Source: Macrotrachela quadricornifera (taxonomy: Eukaryota > Rotifera > Eurotatoria > Philodinida > Philodinidae). Taken from it: a stretch of DNA of 64,000 bases. Location: positions 29,453 to 93,452 of the forward strand of contig JAJEKB010020467.1 of NCBI GenBank assembly GCA_022393335.1. The letters are read 5' to 3'. This document shows positions 22,870 to 33,735 of this stretch, piece by piece; the stretch's first letter is position 1; each line of letters begins with the position of its first letter. The notes beneath the pieces are model-generated. The model made no database searches and was not told the DNA's origin. It saw only the letters and a program-made list of their open reading frames with translations. The position numbers and the translations under genes were made by a program.

Positions 22870-23871
22870 TTACAATAATTGGAACGTTGCTGCAATCATT
22901 AAATGATCTGAAGGATGTGTTTCATCAGGATAAGATTCACTAGTAGGATAATCTGGTAATTCCAACACGTTTTCCACTGTGAGACGACCATTAAAAAAAA
23001 TATAATCGAGCGTTTCGCAAAATTTCGGTGAATTGGATTTATGAGAAAAATCTGTGTAGACAGGTTCAGTTCCATTCTTTTCACGATAAGCGCTCTTCAT
23101 CACTTGTTCAGTATTAGGTCGATAAGCAATTTCATAAGCACCGGATTCAGGTAACGTACAACCACTATAATCTTTCTCTACTAAAGCCTTATAACAGATA
23201 TCCCGTGGTTTGATATTGAAATCACCTGCTAGAATGAAATCTTGTCCAGCTGCCAATTCAAACATCAAATTCTTCACGACCGATGAGTGTATCATCATGA
23301 CATCGGGTTCTTTGTATAAACAAGGCATGTGATATGTACCAATATGAAGTGGTTTACCATCGATAACTACTTGTAAACAGATAAATGTATGAGGTGTAGC
23401 CATAGCAGTTTCCCACGGATCAGATGTAGGTTGTGTGAATTTGCTCGTGGCAGACTGATTTGAATCCAATTCATCTGTTACAAGAATGGCCTTTTTTTCA
23501 CGAGGTTTACTAATCGATCGTATATGATCTCCAATTTTGGTAATAGAAATGAAATCGAGTTGCATTGAAACAGGAATTCCCATGCCTACACCTCCCATAT
23601 AATCATTGCGTATTTGACCATAAAGATTATGAAAGAAAATGTAATTTAATCGACGAAAAAATAATTCAAGTTTAGGTAAAAGAGTAAGAGAAAGTTCTTG
23701 TAAACAAATGATTGTATTTTCATGATTAATAATTTCTTGTTCTAGTTGAGACTGAATCAATGTCCATCTGTAATCGATTTTAAGAAATTCTGGTTGGCAC
23801 TTAAAATAATGCTCTGGTCGATCAGCGTAAACGGGCGCAAAAATATTATAGGACACGACGCGAACAGTCAT
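22870..23871 (-). CDS. endonuclease/exonuclease/phosphatase (EEP) family protein
   Basis: 333 residues in one exon, starting at MTVRVVSYN (23871). The open frame extends 28 codons further upstream, but that stretch is Phe/Tyr-rich and unlike the family. EEP landmarks: N9 in SYNIFAP, E59 in ICLQEL, H181 in YHMPC, D217 and N219 in AGDFN, D289 in ETLDYIFF and H323 in SDHLM, which together form the Mg-dependent active site. SYNIFAP…YRW resembles the CCR4/nocturnin/Angel side of the superfamily (RNA 3' exonucleases), while the short length and lack of a leucine-rich repeat leave phosphatase-type relatives possible. No signal peptide. All catalytic residues are present, so it is likely active. Confidence 0.8.
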   Translation of the reverse strand: MTVRVVSYNIFAPVYADRPEHYFKCQPEFLKIDYRWTLIQSQLEQEIINHENTIICLQELSLTLLPKLELFFRRLNYIFFHNLYGQIRNDYMGGVGMGIPVSMQLDFISITKIGDHIRSISKPREKKAILVTDELDSNQSATSKFTQPTSDPWETAMATPHTFICLQVVIDGKPLHIGTYHMPCLYKEPDVMMIHSSVVKNLMFELAAGQDFILAGDFNIKPRDICYKALVEKDYSGCTLPESGAYEIAYRPNTEQVMKSAYREKNGTEPVYTDFSHKSNSPKFCETLDYIFFNGRLTVENVLELPDYPTSESYPDETHPSDHLMIAATFQLL

Positions 23872-24130
23872 AATAATGTTGCAAATATATATTTGTATTG
23901 CAGAACGAGTAAAATGAAAAGTGAATGTGGCATAAAAGAAATAGAATGTGTGCACAATTCAGTGACACAAAGTCAACAGTAAAATTTCGACGAAGAGAAA
24001 CTAGATGCAAGAAAAGAAATGATGCAGACTGTAAGAGGTTTATTAGAGACGTCTTGTCTTGTGAAAGCAAATATCCATCTGTCTATTCGAAAAACATAAG
24101 AAAAAGAATATGAATAAGAAGAAAGAATGA

Positions 24131-25228
24131 TACAGGGTGGCCCAAAAGTCACTTTACCGAGAAAAAATTGAATATCTCCATTACAGCTCGATCAAATGGG
24201 CTCATTTTTTTACCTAGAATAGAGGCATGTTCATACTCCAAATCCATACGGACAAGCCTAGTGAGAGCCTTTATTAATACCACTATTGACCTCAACAAGA
24301 AAAATTTTACTTTTTCACAGATAGACAAAAAGGTCACTTTGCCGAAAAAATTTGAATATCTCCGTTACGGCTCGAGCTAACGAGCTGATTCTTTTATCAA
24401 TGATAGAGGGCAGAGGTGCAGAATCTTCCTCGTGCGCCCCCGCGCGGGGGGGGGGGGGGGGGAAATTTTTCGTTTTTAGGGAAATTTTTGGAGTATTTCT
24501 GCATGAACTTCTTGAATTGTTACTTTTCAAAAGGGGAAGATTTTCGAACAAATTTCCCCGGCGGCGCAAATTTGACCGTTTTATGGAAGATTCTGCACCT
24601 CTGATAGAGGGACGTTCAAGCTTTATATTCACAAAGACATGCCTCGCAAGATCCTTTGTTAAGTATATTGCTTTCTATCCTCTCTGTGAAAAAGTAAAAT
24701 TATTTTGTTGAGGTCATTGGTGGTACTTTATAAAGGCTCTCTCTAATCTTGTTCGTATGGATTTAAAGTGTGAAGATGCTTCTATTATTGGTAAAGAGAT
24801 CAGCCCGTTCGCTCGAGTCGTAGTGGAGATATTTCATTTTTTCTTGGTATCGTGGCTTTTGGACCATATACAGGGCGGACCAGAAGTCAGTTTATGAAAA
24901 TAAAAATTGAATATCTCGGCTACAGCTCTGGCAAACGAGCCGATTTTTTTACCGATAATAGAGGCATGTTCAAGCTTCATATTCATAAAGATATGCCTAG
25001 AGAGACCCTCTGTTAAGTATACTGTTTTTTTTTCTATTTGTGAAAAAATAAAATTTTTCTTGCTGAGGTCAATAGTGGTATTTAATAAAGACTCTCACTA
25101 GGCTTGTCTGTATGGATTTGGAGTGTGAACATGCCTCTATTCTTGGTAAAAAGATGAGCCCATTTGATCGAGTTGTAATGGAGATATTCAATTTTTTCTC
25201 GGTAAAGTGATTTTTGGGCCACCCTGTA
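24131..25228. mobile_element. nested palindromic mariner-like MITEs
   Basis: The outer element has near-identical inverted arms of about 190-200 bp (tacagggtggcccaaaagtc at 24131; its complement ends at 25228) with TA ends. Between them lie two more copies of the same family: about 24327-24866 (…aaaaaggtcactttgccg … gtggcttttggaccatata) and an arm beginning at 24871 (cagggcggaccagaagtc). So three family members are stacked. No transposase; the open frames on both strands are arm translations. Confidence 0.8.
24411..24603. mobile_element. 193-bp hAT-type MITE with perfect 8-bp TSD
   Basis: Perfect 19-bp terminal inverted repeats CAGAGGTGCAGAATCTTCC, flanked by ATAGAGGG on both sides (24403-24410 and 24604-24611). 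An 8-bp duplication and CAG…CTG ends are hAT hallmarks. GC-rich, with an 18-base G run at about 24445. Inserted into the mariner-like MITE above, so younger than it. Confidence 0.9.
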
Positions 25229-26079
25229 GATAGTGATAAGACGAGAATGAAAGAGAAAGCACGTGATGTGAATGCCTGTAACAAGAACTCTTGGGAAACA
25301 TGGCTTCTTTGTTGAAAATGAATCGACACATACACTCAATATCCAAGGACTTGACGTCTTGGACATTCAAAATAATGATTTTCTCAAATGACACTTGCAC
25401 GATTTCGACGTAATACTTTAATTGATGGAGACCGTTGAAATTGAACATAATAGTAATTTATATTTTTCTCGCCGCCTTCTAAGGACTTTTAGTTTGTTTA
25501 TACTCTGAAATCTTTTTTGCTCGATCTAATCGCGAGCTCTAGTGTTCGACGGGGTTGCCCTGATCCTTGTTTTTTTCCCGAACTCGGTTCCAATCCAGTC
25601 GGAATTAGGACGGGTTGAAACTTTTCGGGACCTAGTTAATTCTTTCCTATCGAAATACAGATTTCTTTTCATTCAAACCAAGTCTGATATAGAGGGAGGA
25701 ATCGTTTCTGTTAATATAGTGAGAGATGCTCCTCCATAAGTAAGACCAAGGTCAAAACTCTTCGCATTAATTTAAACAATTGCTCTTTCTAGATCAAATA
25801 GGGGATCTAACCTCTACCAGGCGCGTTCCTTCATTGGCGGATGAGGAGGAGCCACGAAGGGTTTTTCTGAATAATGAATAAAGGGTCGTGGACCAAAGGG
25901 TTAGAGTAGGCAAAGGAAAAACCACTCCAACTATTTTTACACAGCAAATATGCATAACAGTTATAATAATATAACATTAGGTGGCATTGGAACTCATAAA
26001 TTTAGTATGAGTGTCTTGTCCGGTAGGAAGACAACAGGGGCTTCTCAGATCATCATCAAGCGAAATCCCTGAACCAAAG
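25229..26079. other. intergenic / LINE leader
   Basis: No gene recognised. The 65-codon frame at 25542-25739 has no motif. Sequence from about 25750 is less A/T-rich and runs without a break into the LINE, so it may be the element's 5' UTR. Confidence 0.4.
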
Positions 26080-28570
26080 AAAATAAACTAGTAATTGGCA
26101 CATGGAATGTTCCAACGATGACACCGTCATCTTCAAATTATGTGAAGTTAGGTATGACGGTTCTGGTGAAATCACAAGTAGTGAGGTTAAGACGATCTTC
26201 TCAGGCAAGATAAAGGATCAGAATAGAGTTGAATTTGTCTTGAGCAAAAGAGTAAAAATTTGCAAAAAAGTATAGAATTAGTAAATGATAGACTGATGAT
26301 GGTACGATTGAGAGCGGAACCGAAAGATGTAGTGTTTATTCAAGTGTACGTGCCTACGAGTACAGATACAGATGAAGAGATAGAGGAATTATATTCACAA
26401 ATAGAAGAGATGATAAGAAGGGAAGAGAAGAATAGTTGTATTGTATTGATGGGGGATATGAATGCAGTTGTAGGTGAAGAAAAAGAGGATAAGATTGTAG
26501 GTAATTTCGGATACGGAATTAGACATGATAGAGGAGATATGCTAGTTAGTTTTTGCAGAGAAAATAATCTAATAATCACAAATACATGGTTTAAAAGCCA
26601 TTTAAGAAGAAGATATACTTGGAAGGCTCCTGGTGATAAGGCTAGATATCAGATAGATTATGTGTTAGTGCAAGAAAGATTTAGGAATAGTATAAAGAGA
26701 GCATGTGCACATCCTGGAGCAGTTACAGGCTTCGACCACAATTTAGTTATCGTAGAAATGCAACTTAGAGAAATTAAAAGTTGTTAAGGTAGATTTGGGA
26801 AATGTTTATGGAAAAAAGCTAGAGCAAGTTAAGGGGGATGATAAGGATGTTAAAGAGAAGTGGTAGGATTTAAAGAAAATGTGAAAGCTAGGAAACCATG
26901 GGTTATTGAAAAAATGATAGGCAAGATAGATAAGAAAAGAAAATGCAAAAAGGTTAACAATGAGATGGGTAGGCTATAATACAATATAGAAGGTTGAACA
27001 ATGAGTTAAGGAGAGAGATAGAAAAAGCGAGACAAGAATGGTTAGAAGATGAGTGTGAAACAATAGAAGATTTAGAAAAATGTGGTAGGTATGATTTGAC
27101 ATATGGAAAAGTAAAGGTAGAACTCCGAGATGTGTGGAATCAAAAGATGGAAAGAAGTTGGTAACAGACGATGACATAATTACTAGATGGGGGGAATATG
27201 TAAGAGAATTGTATTCAAATGAAGGATGCTTAAGAGAAGGTGCATCAAAGGATGAAAGCAATGTGGAAAGTGAACGAATAGGGTTTTTCAATATTGAGAG
27301 TGAGATAGAAAGGTTTCTTAAAGAAATGGAACGTAAGAGAGCAGTAAGAGTAGATGGTATACCCATTGAATTTCTCAAACGTATGAAAGATGAGGGAAGG
27401 AAGACTTTAGTTGATGTATGTAGGGAAATTTATGAAACTTGTTTGTGGCTCAAAGAATTTCTAGAAACCTTGTCGATACCTATAGAAAAGAAAGCAGGAG
27501 CTAGTAAATATGAGGATTTTAGGACAATTAGCTTAATTCCACACGCAGTAAAAGTATTATTAAGAGTAGTAAGCAGGCGGTTGCAAGGTAGATTGAATAT
27601 ACATCTAGGAGAAGAGCAGTTTTGCTTTAGGAAAGGAAGAAGCACTAGGGATGCAGTAGGGTTAATGAGAGTAATAGGAGAGAGGTTAACAGAAAGATGT
27701 AAAAGTTTCGTGATTTGTCTTGTAGATTTGGAGAAAGTATTTGATAGAGTGAATTGGGACAGAATGAAAGAAATTTGTATAAGAACCAAAGAGTCATAGT
27801 TAGAATAGGCAACAAGAGATCTAAAGAGATAGAGCTTGGTAGAAGAGTGGGACAGGGATGTTGCTTATCTCCTACGCTATTTAATATTTATCTAGAGGAA
27901 ACGATAAAAGAAATAGAAATGAAAATGAAGGATGTTAAGATTTGTGGATGACATGACAGTGTTAACAGAAGGTCAAACAGGTTTAGAAATATAAATTAAA
28001 ATGCTAGAAGATGCAGGTAAAGCATATGAAATAAAATTTAATGCAAAGCAAACTAAAGTAATGAGCGTAAGAAGTGAGGAAGATATGGTATTACATATCG
28101 ATGTTGTAAGAATAGACCAGGTTAATATACTTAAATATTTAGATAGCTTTTTAATAGAAGATTGGAGGTGTAAGAAGGATGTGAGAACAAGAATAGGAAT
28201 TGCAAAAGAAGCTTTTACAAGGATGACAAGAGTTTTATGTGAATCTTGAGAATTAGAATTAAGGACTAGATTAGGGAAGTGTTTTGTTTGGAGTATGCTA
28301 TTGTGTGGCGCTGAAAATTGGACAAAGTGAGCAATGTAAAAGTTTTGAAAAGAATAGGAGAAGTGAAGACTATTAGAAAGAATAAGAATAAGGGAAAGCA
28401 ATTGAATAGGTCATGCACTAAAAGCAGATAGCTTACTAAAAGATGTGATCGAGAGAACAGTGGATGGTGAAAGAAAGAGAGAAATAAAAACAATGAAAAT
28501 GCTAAATGATGTAAGAAAGAAAGATGGGTATATTCATCTAAAAGGGTTTGCTATCGATAGGAAGGCGTGA
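26080..28570 (+). mobile_element. non-LTR retrotransposon (LINE), decayed
   Basis: Endonuclease: GTWNV at about 26098, VFIQVYVPTS, MGDMNAVVG, TWKAPGDKARYQIDYVL and FDHNLV (to 26787), an APE-type endonuclease. Reverse transcriptase: VDGIPIEFLK, FRTISLIP, FCFRKGRSTRDAV, ICLVDLEKVFDRVNW, GRRVGQGCCLSP, then FVDDMTVL (YADD equivalent) and a C-terminal region with VWSMLLCGAENWT and an IGHALKADSLLKDVIER tail near 28410-28560. The arrangement resembles the 'craniofacial development protein 2-like' LINEs, which I would place near RTE; clade uncertain. Many frameshifts and stops (near 26785, 27799, 27950 and 28247; a stop replaces the Trp before IGH). Dead copy. Confidence 0.85.
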
Positions 28571-28716
28571 AGAAAATCATTAAAGTGTAAAAGGTATAAC
28601 TGTTATTCTAAAAAACGGCTTTAGAACATAAACTTATATTTGCCTCAGCCCTATCGAAATTTTCGCTTCTACTTTTCTTTTCATTCATTTTTTGCAAGCG
28701 CTAATCGATTCTTTTG

Positions 28717-28725
28717 TATATAAAG
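28717..28725 (+). promoter_or_regulatory. TATA box of the MFS transporter gene
   Basis: tatataaag, 75-83 bases before the ATG at 28800, in a short 5' flank immediately after the LINE. Confidence 0.5.
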
Positions 28726-28799
28726 AGAATGTAAAAAATATTTACTCAAAACAAAGTGAATGGTGGCACTTGATTAAAAGAAAGTAAATATAACCGATT

Positions 28800-30726
28800 A
28801 TGACTTCATCTCCAGTATTAATAAGAACACGACTACTAGTGACAGACCTCACAGTAACCAACAACATCACTGTCGTTAATGAAAAAGATGTAAAACGATT
28901 CTACACTCGTGCTATTCGTCGTCTACTTTGGAAGCTCGATCGCAGATTACTCTCTTTTATTACTCTTCTGGAAATTACTTCATTCGTCAATCGAGTAAGC
29001 ATAGGTATGTTTTTTTTTAATACAATCATTTATCATTGATGATTTTTTTGCTAGGTCACACGAAACTAATGAGTATTGAAATCGATCTCTCTATGATCAA
29101 TACAGAATACAGTCTCATGATTTCTATCTTTTATATTGCCCGTGTAAAAAATGTTGCTATTGAATTTTAGTATATTCTCATAAGACCCGTTATTTTAGTT
29201 TCTCTTTGATATGCCGAGCAATCTTCTTTTGCGTTTTATCGGTTTGACTCGTTATCTGGCATTAAGTTTGTTTGCATGGGGCTGCATTACAATTGGTATG
29301 GCCTTTGTAACTAATGCTCGACAATTAATCATTCTTCGATTTTTCCTCGTGAGTTAATTTAGAATTCTTAGTGGCACATGAAATATTTGCGTAATACTAT
29401 TAAAGGGACTGGTACAAGCAGGCTTTTTTGCTTGTGTCATCACATATTTATCTCTTTGGTATTGTAAAAGAAACCAAATCATGAGAATAGGTATTATTTC
29501 TCGTGCTTTGGCTGGTGTTCTGGTACGTATGCGTCAATGTCATAAGAGGCTATCTATTGTGAGATTAGAAAATTTCCTATCGTCATTAATCTAGGCTTAT
29601 GGTATGGAAAAAATAAACGGCACTGCTGGCTTGAAAAGCTGGCAATGGTCATTAGTGCTTGAAGGTTCGCCAATCATTCCGCTCGGCATAATTACTTATC
29701 TTTTTCTTGATAGTATACCTAACACGGTTCAGTGTGAGAGCTCAAAGCAAAATCAAATATATTTATGATTATTTTTTGAAAAATTTAGGGTTGAGTAATA
29801 TTGAGAAGCAGCTATTAACAAATCTTCTTCGAAACGATGCTGGTATAATCGATCATAATCTTGACTTAAGCACTCGACTTTCATGGCGACAAGTTCGTTA
29901 TGTTTTTATTGATTGGCGAGTCTATTTATATGGCTTAATTGCTATTGGTAATGAAATAAGTATCCAAGGTCTGGCAACATTTTTACCTACATTGACAGAA
30001 AGTGCTAGTTACTCTAAAACTGAAGTATACTTATTAATAGTACCACCTTATATCATCACATGTATTTTTTGCTTGATAGTCAACTACTCCTCATCACGTC
30101 AAAATGAACATGGCTATCATATTGCTTTCTGTCTATTGATCGGTTTATTGGGATTCATTTTAATACTTACTGTATTTAATCAAGGTAGAGTGGCAGTCAT
30201 TGTCAGTACTAGTGTTACTTTTTGTGGTATACTCTCTGCGTTTCCTTTATTACTCTCGTGGTTAACAAATAATGTTGGTGGTCATACGAAAAGAGCAATG
30301 GCAATCAGTTTCGTTGTTGGTCTTAGTCAAATCGGTGGCATGCTCGCACCTTTGGTAAGACTGCTGCATGTAATAGTCTAACAAGATAATCTTAGAAATT
30401 GATTTATACTATATCAATAATTTGAAAAGCGTATCAATAGTAATAGTTTTATTTGTAGATCTATAGAGCGGATGATCAACCAGCTTATCGACGTGGTCAT
30501 ACTATCTGTGCTGGAATTACAGCTGTTAGTTTTATTATGACCACTATTTTACGTATTTGTTTATTGAGAGAAAATAATTGAAGAACAAATTTATCACCAG
30601 AAGAGCATACACGTGAGCAAGACGTAAATGAACCTTGCGATTGTGTAAGTTTCATAATTGATTACTTTAATTTAAATGTTATTTTTTCATTATCTTTAGC
30701 ATCCTGATGTACGTTATGCATTATGA
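28800..30726 (+). CDS. MFS transporter, anion:cation symporter type, premature stop in tail
   Basis: Eight exons from splice sites: 28800-29004, 29055-29143, 29199-29348, 29406-29522, 29595-29733, 29789-30354, 30459-30643 and 30700-30726. All have GT..AG introns, and the frame holds through exon 7. The protein matches the fungal-type ACS group (Tna1/allantoate-permease-like): KLDRRLLSF at the start of helix 1, FDMPSNLLLRF after helix 2, QAGFFACVITYLSLWY, SIPNTVQWLS before the central loop and LLLSWLTNNVGGHTKRA near helix 10. An in-frame TGA at 30579-30581 (after LLRENN) ends the frame early, yet the expected cytoplasmic tail continues in frame behind it, through an intact intron to HPDVRYAL and a second stop at 30726. 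Either a mild truncation or a young pseudogene. Substrate unknown: organic anion or vitamin-like by family. Confidence 0.8.
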
Positions 30727-31100
30727 GATGTAAATAGTTTCTATTTATTACAATGAATATTAAAATAAATTGTTTTCTCAATTAATTCATTATAATACTT
30801 ATTATACTTTTCTAATCAATTAATAAATGTCAAATCTAAAACAAATACAACAATTTTTCTCTTGAGGAACTGACACATTATATTTTATTAAGGATCCGTG
30901 TCTGTAATAAGAAAATACAGAACGATTTCACAGGGAAGCAGTTATTTGCTTTACTTTTAATCAATGACAGAAAGAATACCTTGAAGTAAAATATAAGAGC
31001 AATCAAGAGAAAAAAACTATAATCGTTATTCAATCGTCATTCCTATTCTAGACACATGGTGCATAGCTTTTAATATTCTCTAAACTGAAAGGATAGGGTC
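30727..31100. other. intergenic
   Basis: 3' flank of the transporter gene (aataaattg at about 30763 could serve as a poly(A) signal), then A/T-rich sequence without features. Confidence 0.4.
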
Positions 31101-31557
31101 TACACTGAAAAAAAATTCCGGCGAATAATAAACTCTGAAAAAGGGTTTATGACTGCAAAATCAGTTTATCAACGTACTCTACTCTTTGATAAACGCTTTT
31201 TCCTCAAAAAATTGAGCAAGTGTTTGTCACCCGTTGCAAAACGATATATCCTTGTACTGATTTCTCTGTTAATAAACCCTTATTTCATAGATCAATAAAA
31301 TCAACCCTAAACTGGAGCGTTTTTTATGAGTGATGATAAACTCTATATTTGAGGGTTGATTCTGTTGATCTATGGGGAAGAGGTTTATTAATAGAGAAAT
31401 CAGTGCAAGGGTATATCATTTTGCAAAGGATGATAAACCCTTGCTCAATTTTTTGAGGAAAAAAGGTTTATCAAAGAGTAGAGTGTGTTGATAAACTGAT
31501 TTTGCAGTCAAACTCTTTTTCAGGGTTTATTATTCGCGGGAAAGTTTTTTCAATGCA
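31101..31557. mobile_element. palindromic MITE of about 457 bp
   Basis: Almost the whole stretch is one inverted repeat: tacactgaaaaaaaattccg … gtttatcaa … at the left is mirrored at the right ending …ttttttcaatgca. The centre is near 31320. Non-coding. Confidence 0.8.
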
Positions 31558-31657
31558 GAAAACGAAATTCACCTGTATCTGTCTGTCTGTCCGTCTGCCC
31601 GTAACGTGATCAAAATGACCATGGTAATTATGATCAAACGAGCATTTAATAACCATG

Positions 31658-32165
31658 CACTGTAAAAAAAGGAACCTTACCGAACCCCCAAAAAAGGTTC
31701 TGTAGATTTGAAAACGATTGCAAATCTGTTTAAAGTTTCAAAAAGCGAATAAAAAAATCTACGAAACCTTTAGAGGATCTTCCCGTGTATCGAGGAAAAG
31801 ATCATTTTTTTCTCGAAACCTTTTTAAGTTCTGTAGAGCAGGAAAAAGGTTTCGCAGGACAATTCAAAACCGTTAAAGTTTCGCATCAAACCTCATGATT
31901 TCGTAGTAGGGTTTAGTATAAAACATTTGTATTTAGTGCGAAACTCTGAAGATTTGGAATTGTCCTACGAACCTTTTTTCTGCTCTACAGAACTTAAAAA
32001 GGTTCCGAGAAAAAAATGATCTTCCCCTCGATACGCGTGAAGAGACTCTAAAGATTTTGTAGATTTTTTTTATTCCCTTTTTAAAACTTACAACACATTT
32101 ACAATCGTTTTCAAACCTACAGAACTTTTTTTGGGGATTCGATAAGGTTCCTTTTTTTTACAGTG
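31658..32165. mobile_element. palindromic MITE of 508 bp, CACTGTAAAAAAAGGAACC ends
   Basis: Left end cactgtaaaaaaaggaacct, right end …ggttcctttttttacagtg. The arms stay paired to the centre near 31910 (e.g. ctgtagagcaggaaaaaggt against acctttttctgctctacag with small changes). The element at 31101 also begins CACTG plus an A run, so the two may be related. Non-coding. Confidence 0.85.
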
Positions 32166-32435
32166 TGGTACAAATGATCATTCGAAACTATAGTTTGAAT
32201 ATAGTTCAAATAAACATGGAGAAGAGTATAACAATCATCTCGTCACTATGATTTAAATCGATCGACTAGTATTGATTAAAAATGATGATCATTGTTCAGT
32301 TATTTATTTTGATTGGACTATTCCATCGACTGAAAGGAGGATGATACGAAAAAAATAAAAAATGTATTTGTGTTTGTCTGTCTGTCTGTCGCAGGTCAAA
32401 GGTCAAAAAAACATCTCCTTAGAAACCCTGAAACC

Positions 32436-32525
32436 CACACTATAGGGGTACCCATAGGTCCTCAACTGCTATACTAAAGAGGTATCCATTGGTCCTCAAC
32501 TACTACACTATAGAGGTGCCCTTTA
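32436..32525 (+). repeat. three tandem 36-bp-scale repeats
   Basis: 'cactataggggtacccatagg tcctcaactgctata' is repeated twice more with changes (actaaagaggtatccattgg…, cactatagaggtgcccttta…). Adjacent to a short TCTG run at about 32373. Confidence 0.7.
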
Positions 32526-33114
32526 GCCGTGAAGTAGTATTAATAATATTACAAGCTTTTAATAAAAAATATGTTTCATCCAAAACAATTTTTAGAAAAA
32601 AGATAGAGTATTTTGTTTCGAAGGTTACTCTTGAAGTTAATAGATTCGAAATTGTTGCTTATTCCTATAATGTTTCTGAATAAATTCTTGCCACATTCGG
32701 TCACACGAAAAAACAGTTCTGGCTCCCACAGTCGAGGATTAAGTGAGCCGAAATGGCGAGCGTTACTTGTCATTCAACATATGATAATCGTTCGACCTCA
32801 TATAAAACTTTGATTAAACGAAATTATTGTACATTATGATGATCCAACTGAACAACAAATAGAAACTAATTTATGTTTAGAAACATCTCGTTCATGAAAA
32901 TTTAACAATGATTCTGTTTCAAATGGTATTAATGAACCAATTGATTATAAATTATATTTCAAAGAAATTTGCATTTCATTTACTTCATCAAAAACTTGGT
33001 AGAGGAGATTATCCAAATCAAAGTCAAGATGATTATAGTTTATTGAATTCTTATAAATTAGATTTAACACATATTCCATGACACAAAGTTTTTCTCTTAA
33101 ACTAAATGAATTCT
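32526..33114. other. possible coding remnant, unidentified
   Basis: Plus-strand words of ordinary protein composition (…YDDPTEQQIETNLCLETSRS, EPIDYKLYFKEICISF, GRGDYPNQSQDDYSLLNSYKLDLTHIP) occur between 32825 and 33080, separated by stops and frame changes. This looks like a decayed exon of a gene I do not recognise. The ACTTGT-type motif (32756-32770) lies just upstream. Confidence 0.3.
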
Positions 33115-33237
33115 GGTCCTGTGAAGTGAACCAAACTTTTGTGAACCAAAGTGCGCTACTATCGATGTGTTTTAAAACTCAATACATTGACAGTAGCGCA
33201 CTTTGGTTCACAAAAGTTTGGTTCACTTCACAGGACC
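33115..33237. mobile_element. 123-bp palindromic MITE with 9-bp TSD
   Basis: 46-bp inverted termini that match perfectly (start GGTCCTGTGAAGTGAACC) around a loop of about 30 bases. Flanked by ATGAATTCT on both sides (33106-33114 and 33238-33246). A 9-bp duplication suggests a Mutator-type transposase. The perfect arms suggest a recent insertion. Confidence 0.85.
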
Positions 33238-33252
33238 ATGAATTCTTTGACA

Positions 33253-33735
33253 TTAATCTAATAAATGATATTTGATAAGAACATAAATAGGAATAATAAG
33301 GATAGCTAACGTTTGTCGACAGTTAGATGTTGATGATGCATATCGATTTAAAAAGCCAATATTTTCTGAGACATCTTTTGTTGATGGACTACACAAATTT
33401 ACATTCGGATTATCATGTATAGTATATGTCCATATTTGCCATTGTTCACCAACGTCAAATGATACACCACAAGCTGCTGAATCATAAGCTGTTCTTGCGA
33501 TAAGACGATGATTGGATGATATTACACCTTTGAATAATTTTTCTACTTTAAAGGTCACTTGATGTTCGAATTGTTCTTTAACAAATTCAGTATGAAGAAC
33601 TTTACCAATAAATACATGTGTTGCTTCAGCGAATTGCTTTTTCAATGGAATTTCTGCTATGCAACTGCAGCTATGGATTGATACAATAAAACTAAGGCAA
33701 AGTAGAACGATGAAAAAAGCAGAGCGTTTCAGCAT
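33253..33735 (-). CDS. secreted TIMP/NTR-domain-like protein
   Basis: 160 residues from the Met at 33735 (an upstream Met adds 11 residues but spoils the signal peptide). Hydrophobic signal peptide, residues 5-21, then the mature N-terminus CSC (Cys23, Cys25), the hallmark of tissue inhibitors of metalloproteinases, in which the N-terminal Cys chelates the protease zinc. Then F..A.HVFIGKV, VTFKVEKLFKG, AACGVSFDVGEQW and a late Cys in VNLCSPS, as in the netrin-like OB fold. The C-terminus is hydrophobic (TLAILIIPIYVLIKYHLLD), suggesting a membrane or GPI anchor. Shorter than vertebrate TIMPs (about 190-200 residues) because the C-terminal subdomain is missing, as in many invertebrate one-domain forms. 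Target protease unknown. Confidence 0.75.
   Translation of the reverse strand: MLKRSAFFIVLLCLSFIVSIHSCSCIAEIPLKKQFAEATHVFIGKVLHTEFVKEQFEHQVTFKVEKLFKGVISSNHRLIARTAYDSAACGVSFDVGEQWQIWTYTIHDNPNVNLCSPSTKDVSENIGFLNRYASSTSNCRQTLAILIIPIYVLIKYHLLD

Noticed and set aside
22870..23955. Upstream Met at 23955 as the start of the EEP protein
   Set aside because: The added 28 residues are Phe/Tyr-rich with no signal-peptide pattern, while MTVRVVSYN at 23871 begins exactly at the domain.
24315..25448. Overlapping open frames on both strands (60-119 residues)
   Set aside because: They are translations of the inverted arms of nested MITEs and of a G-run; related frames appear on both strands because the arms are palindromic.
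26974..28493. Several long minus frames (134, 119, 142 residues)
   Set aside because: Antisense shadows of the LINE reverse transcriptase, with Leu/Ser-rich composition.
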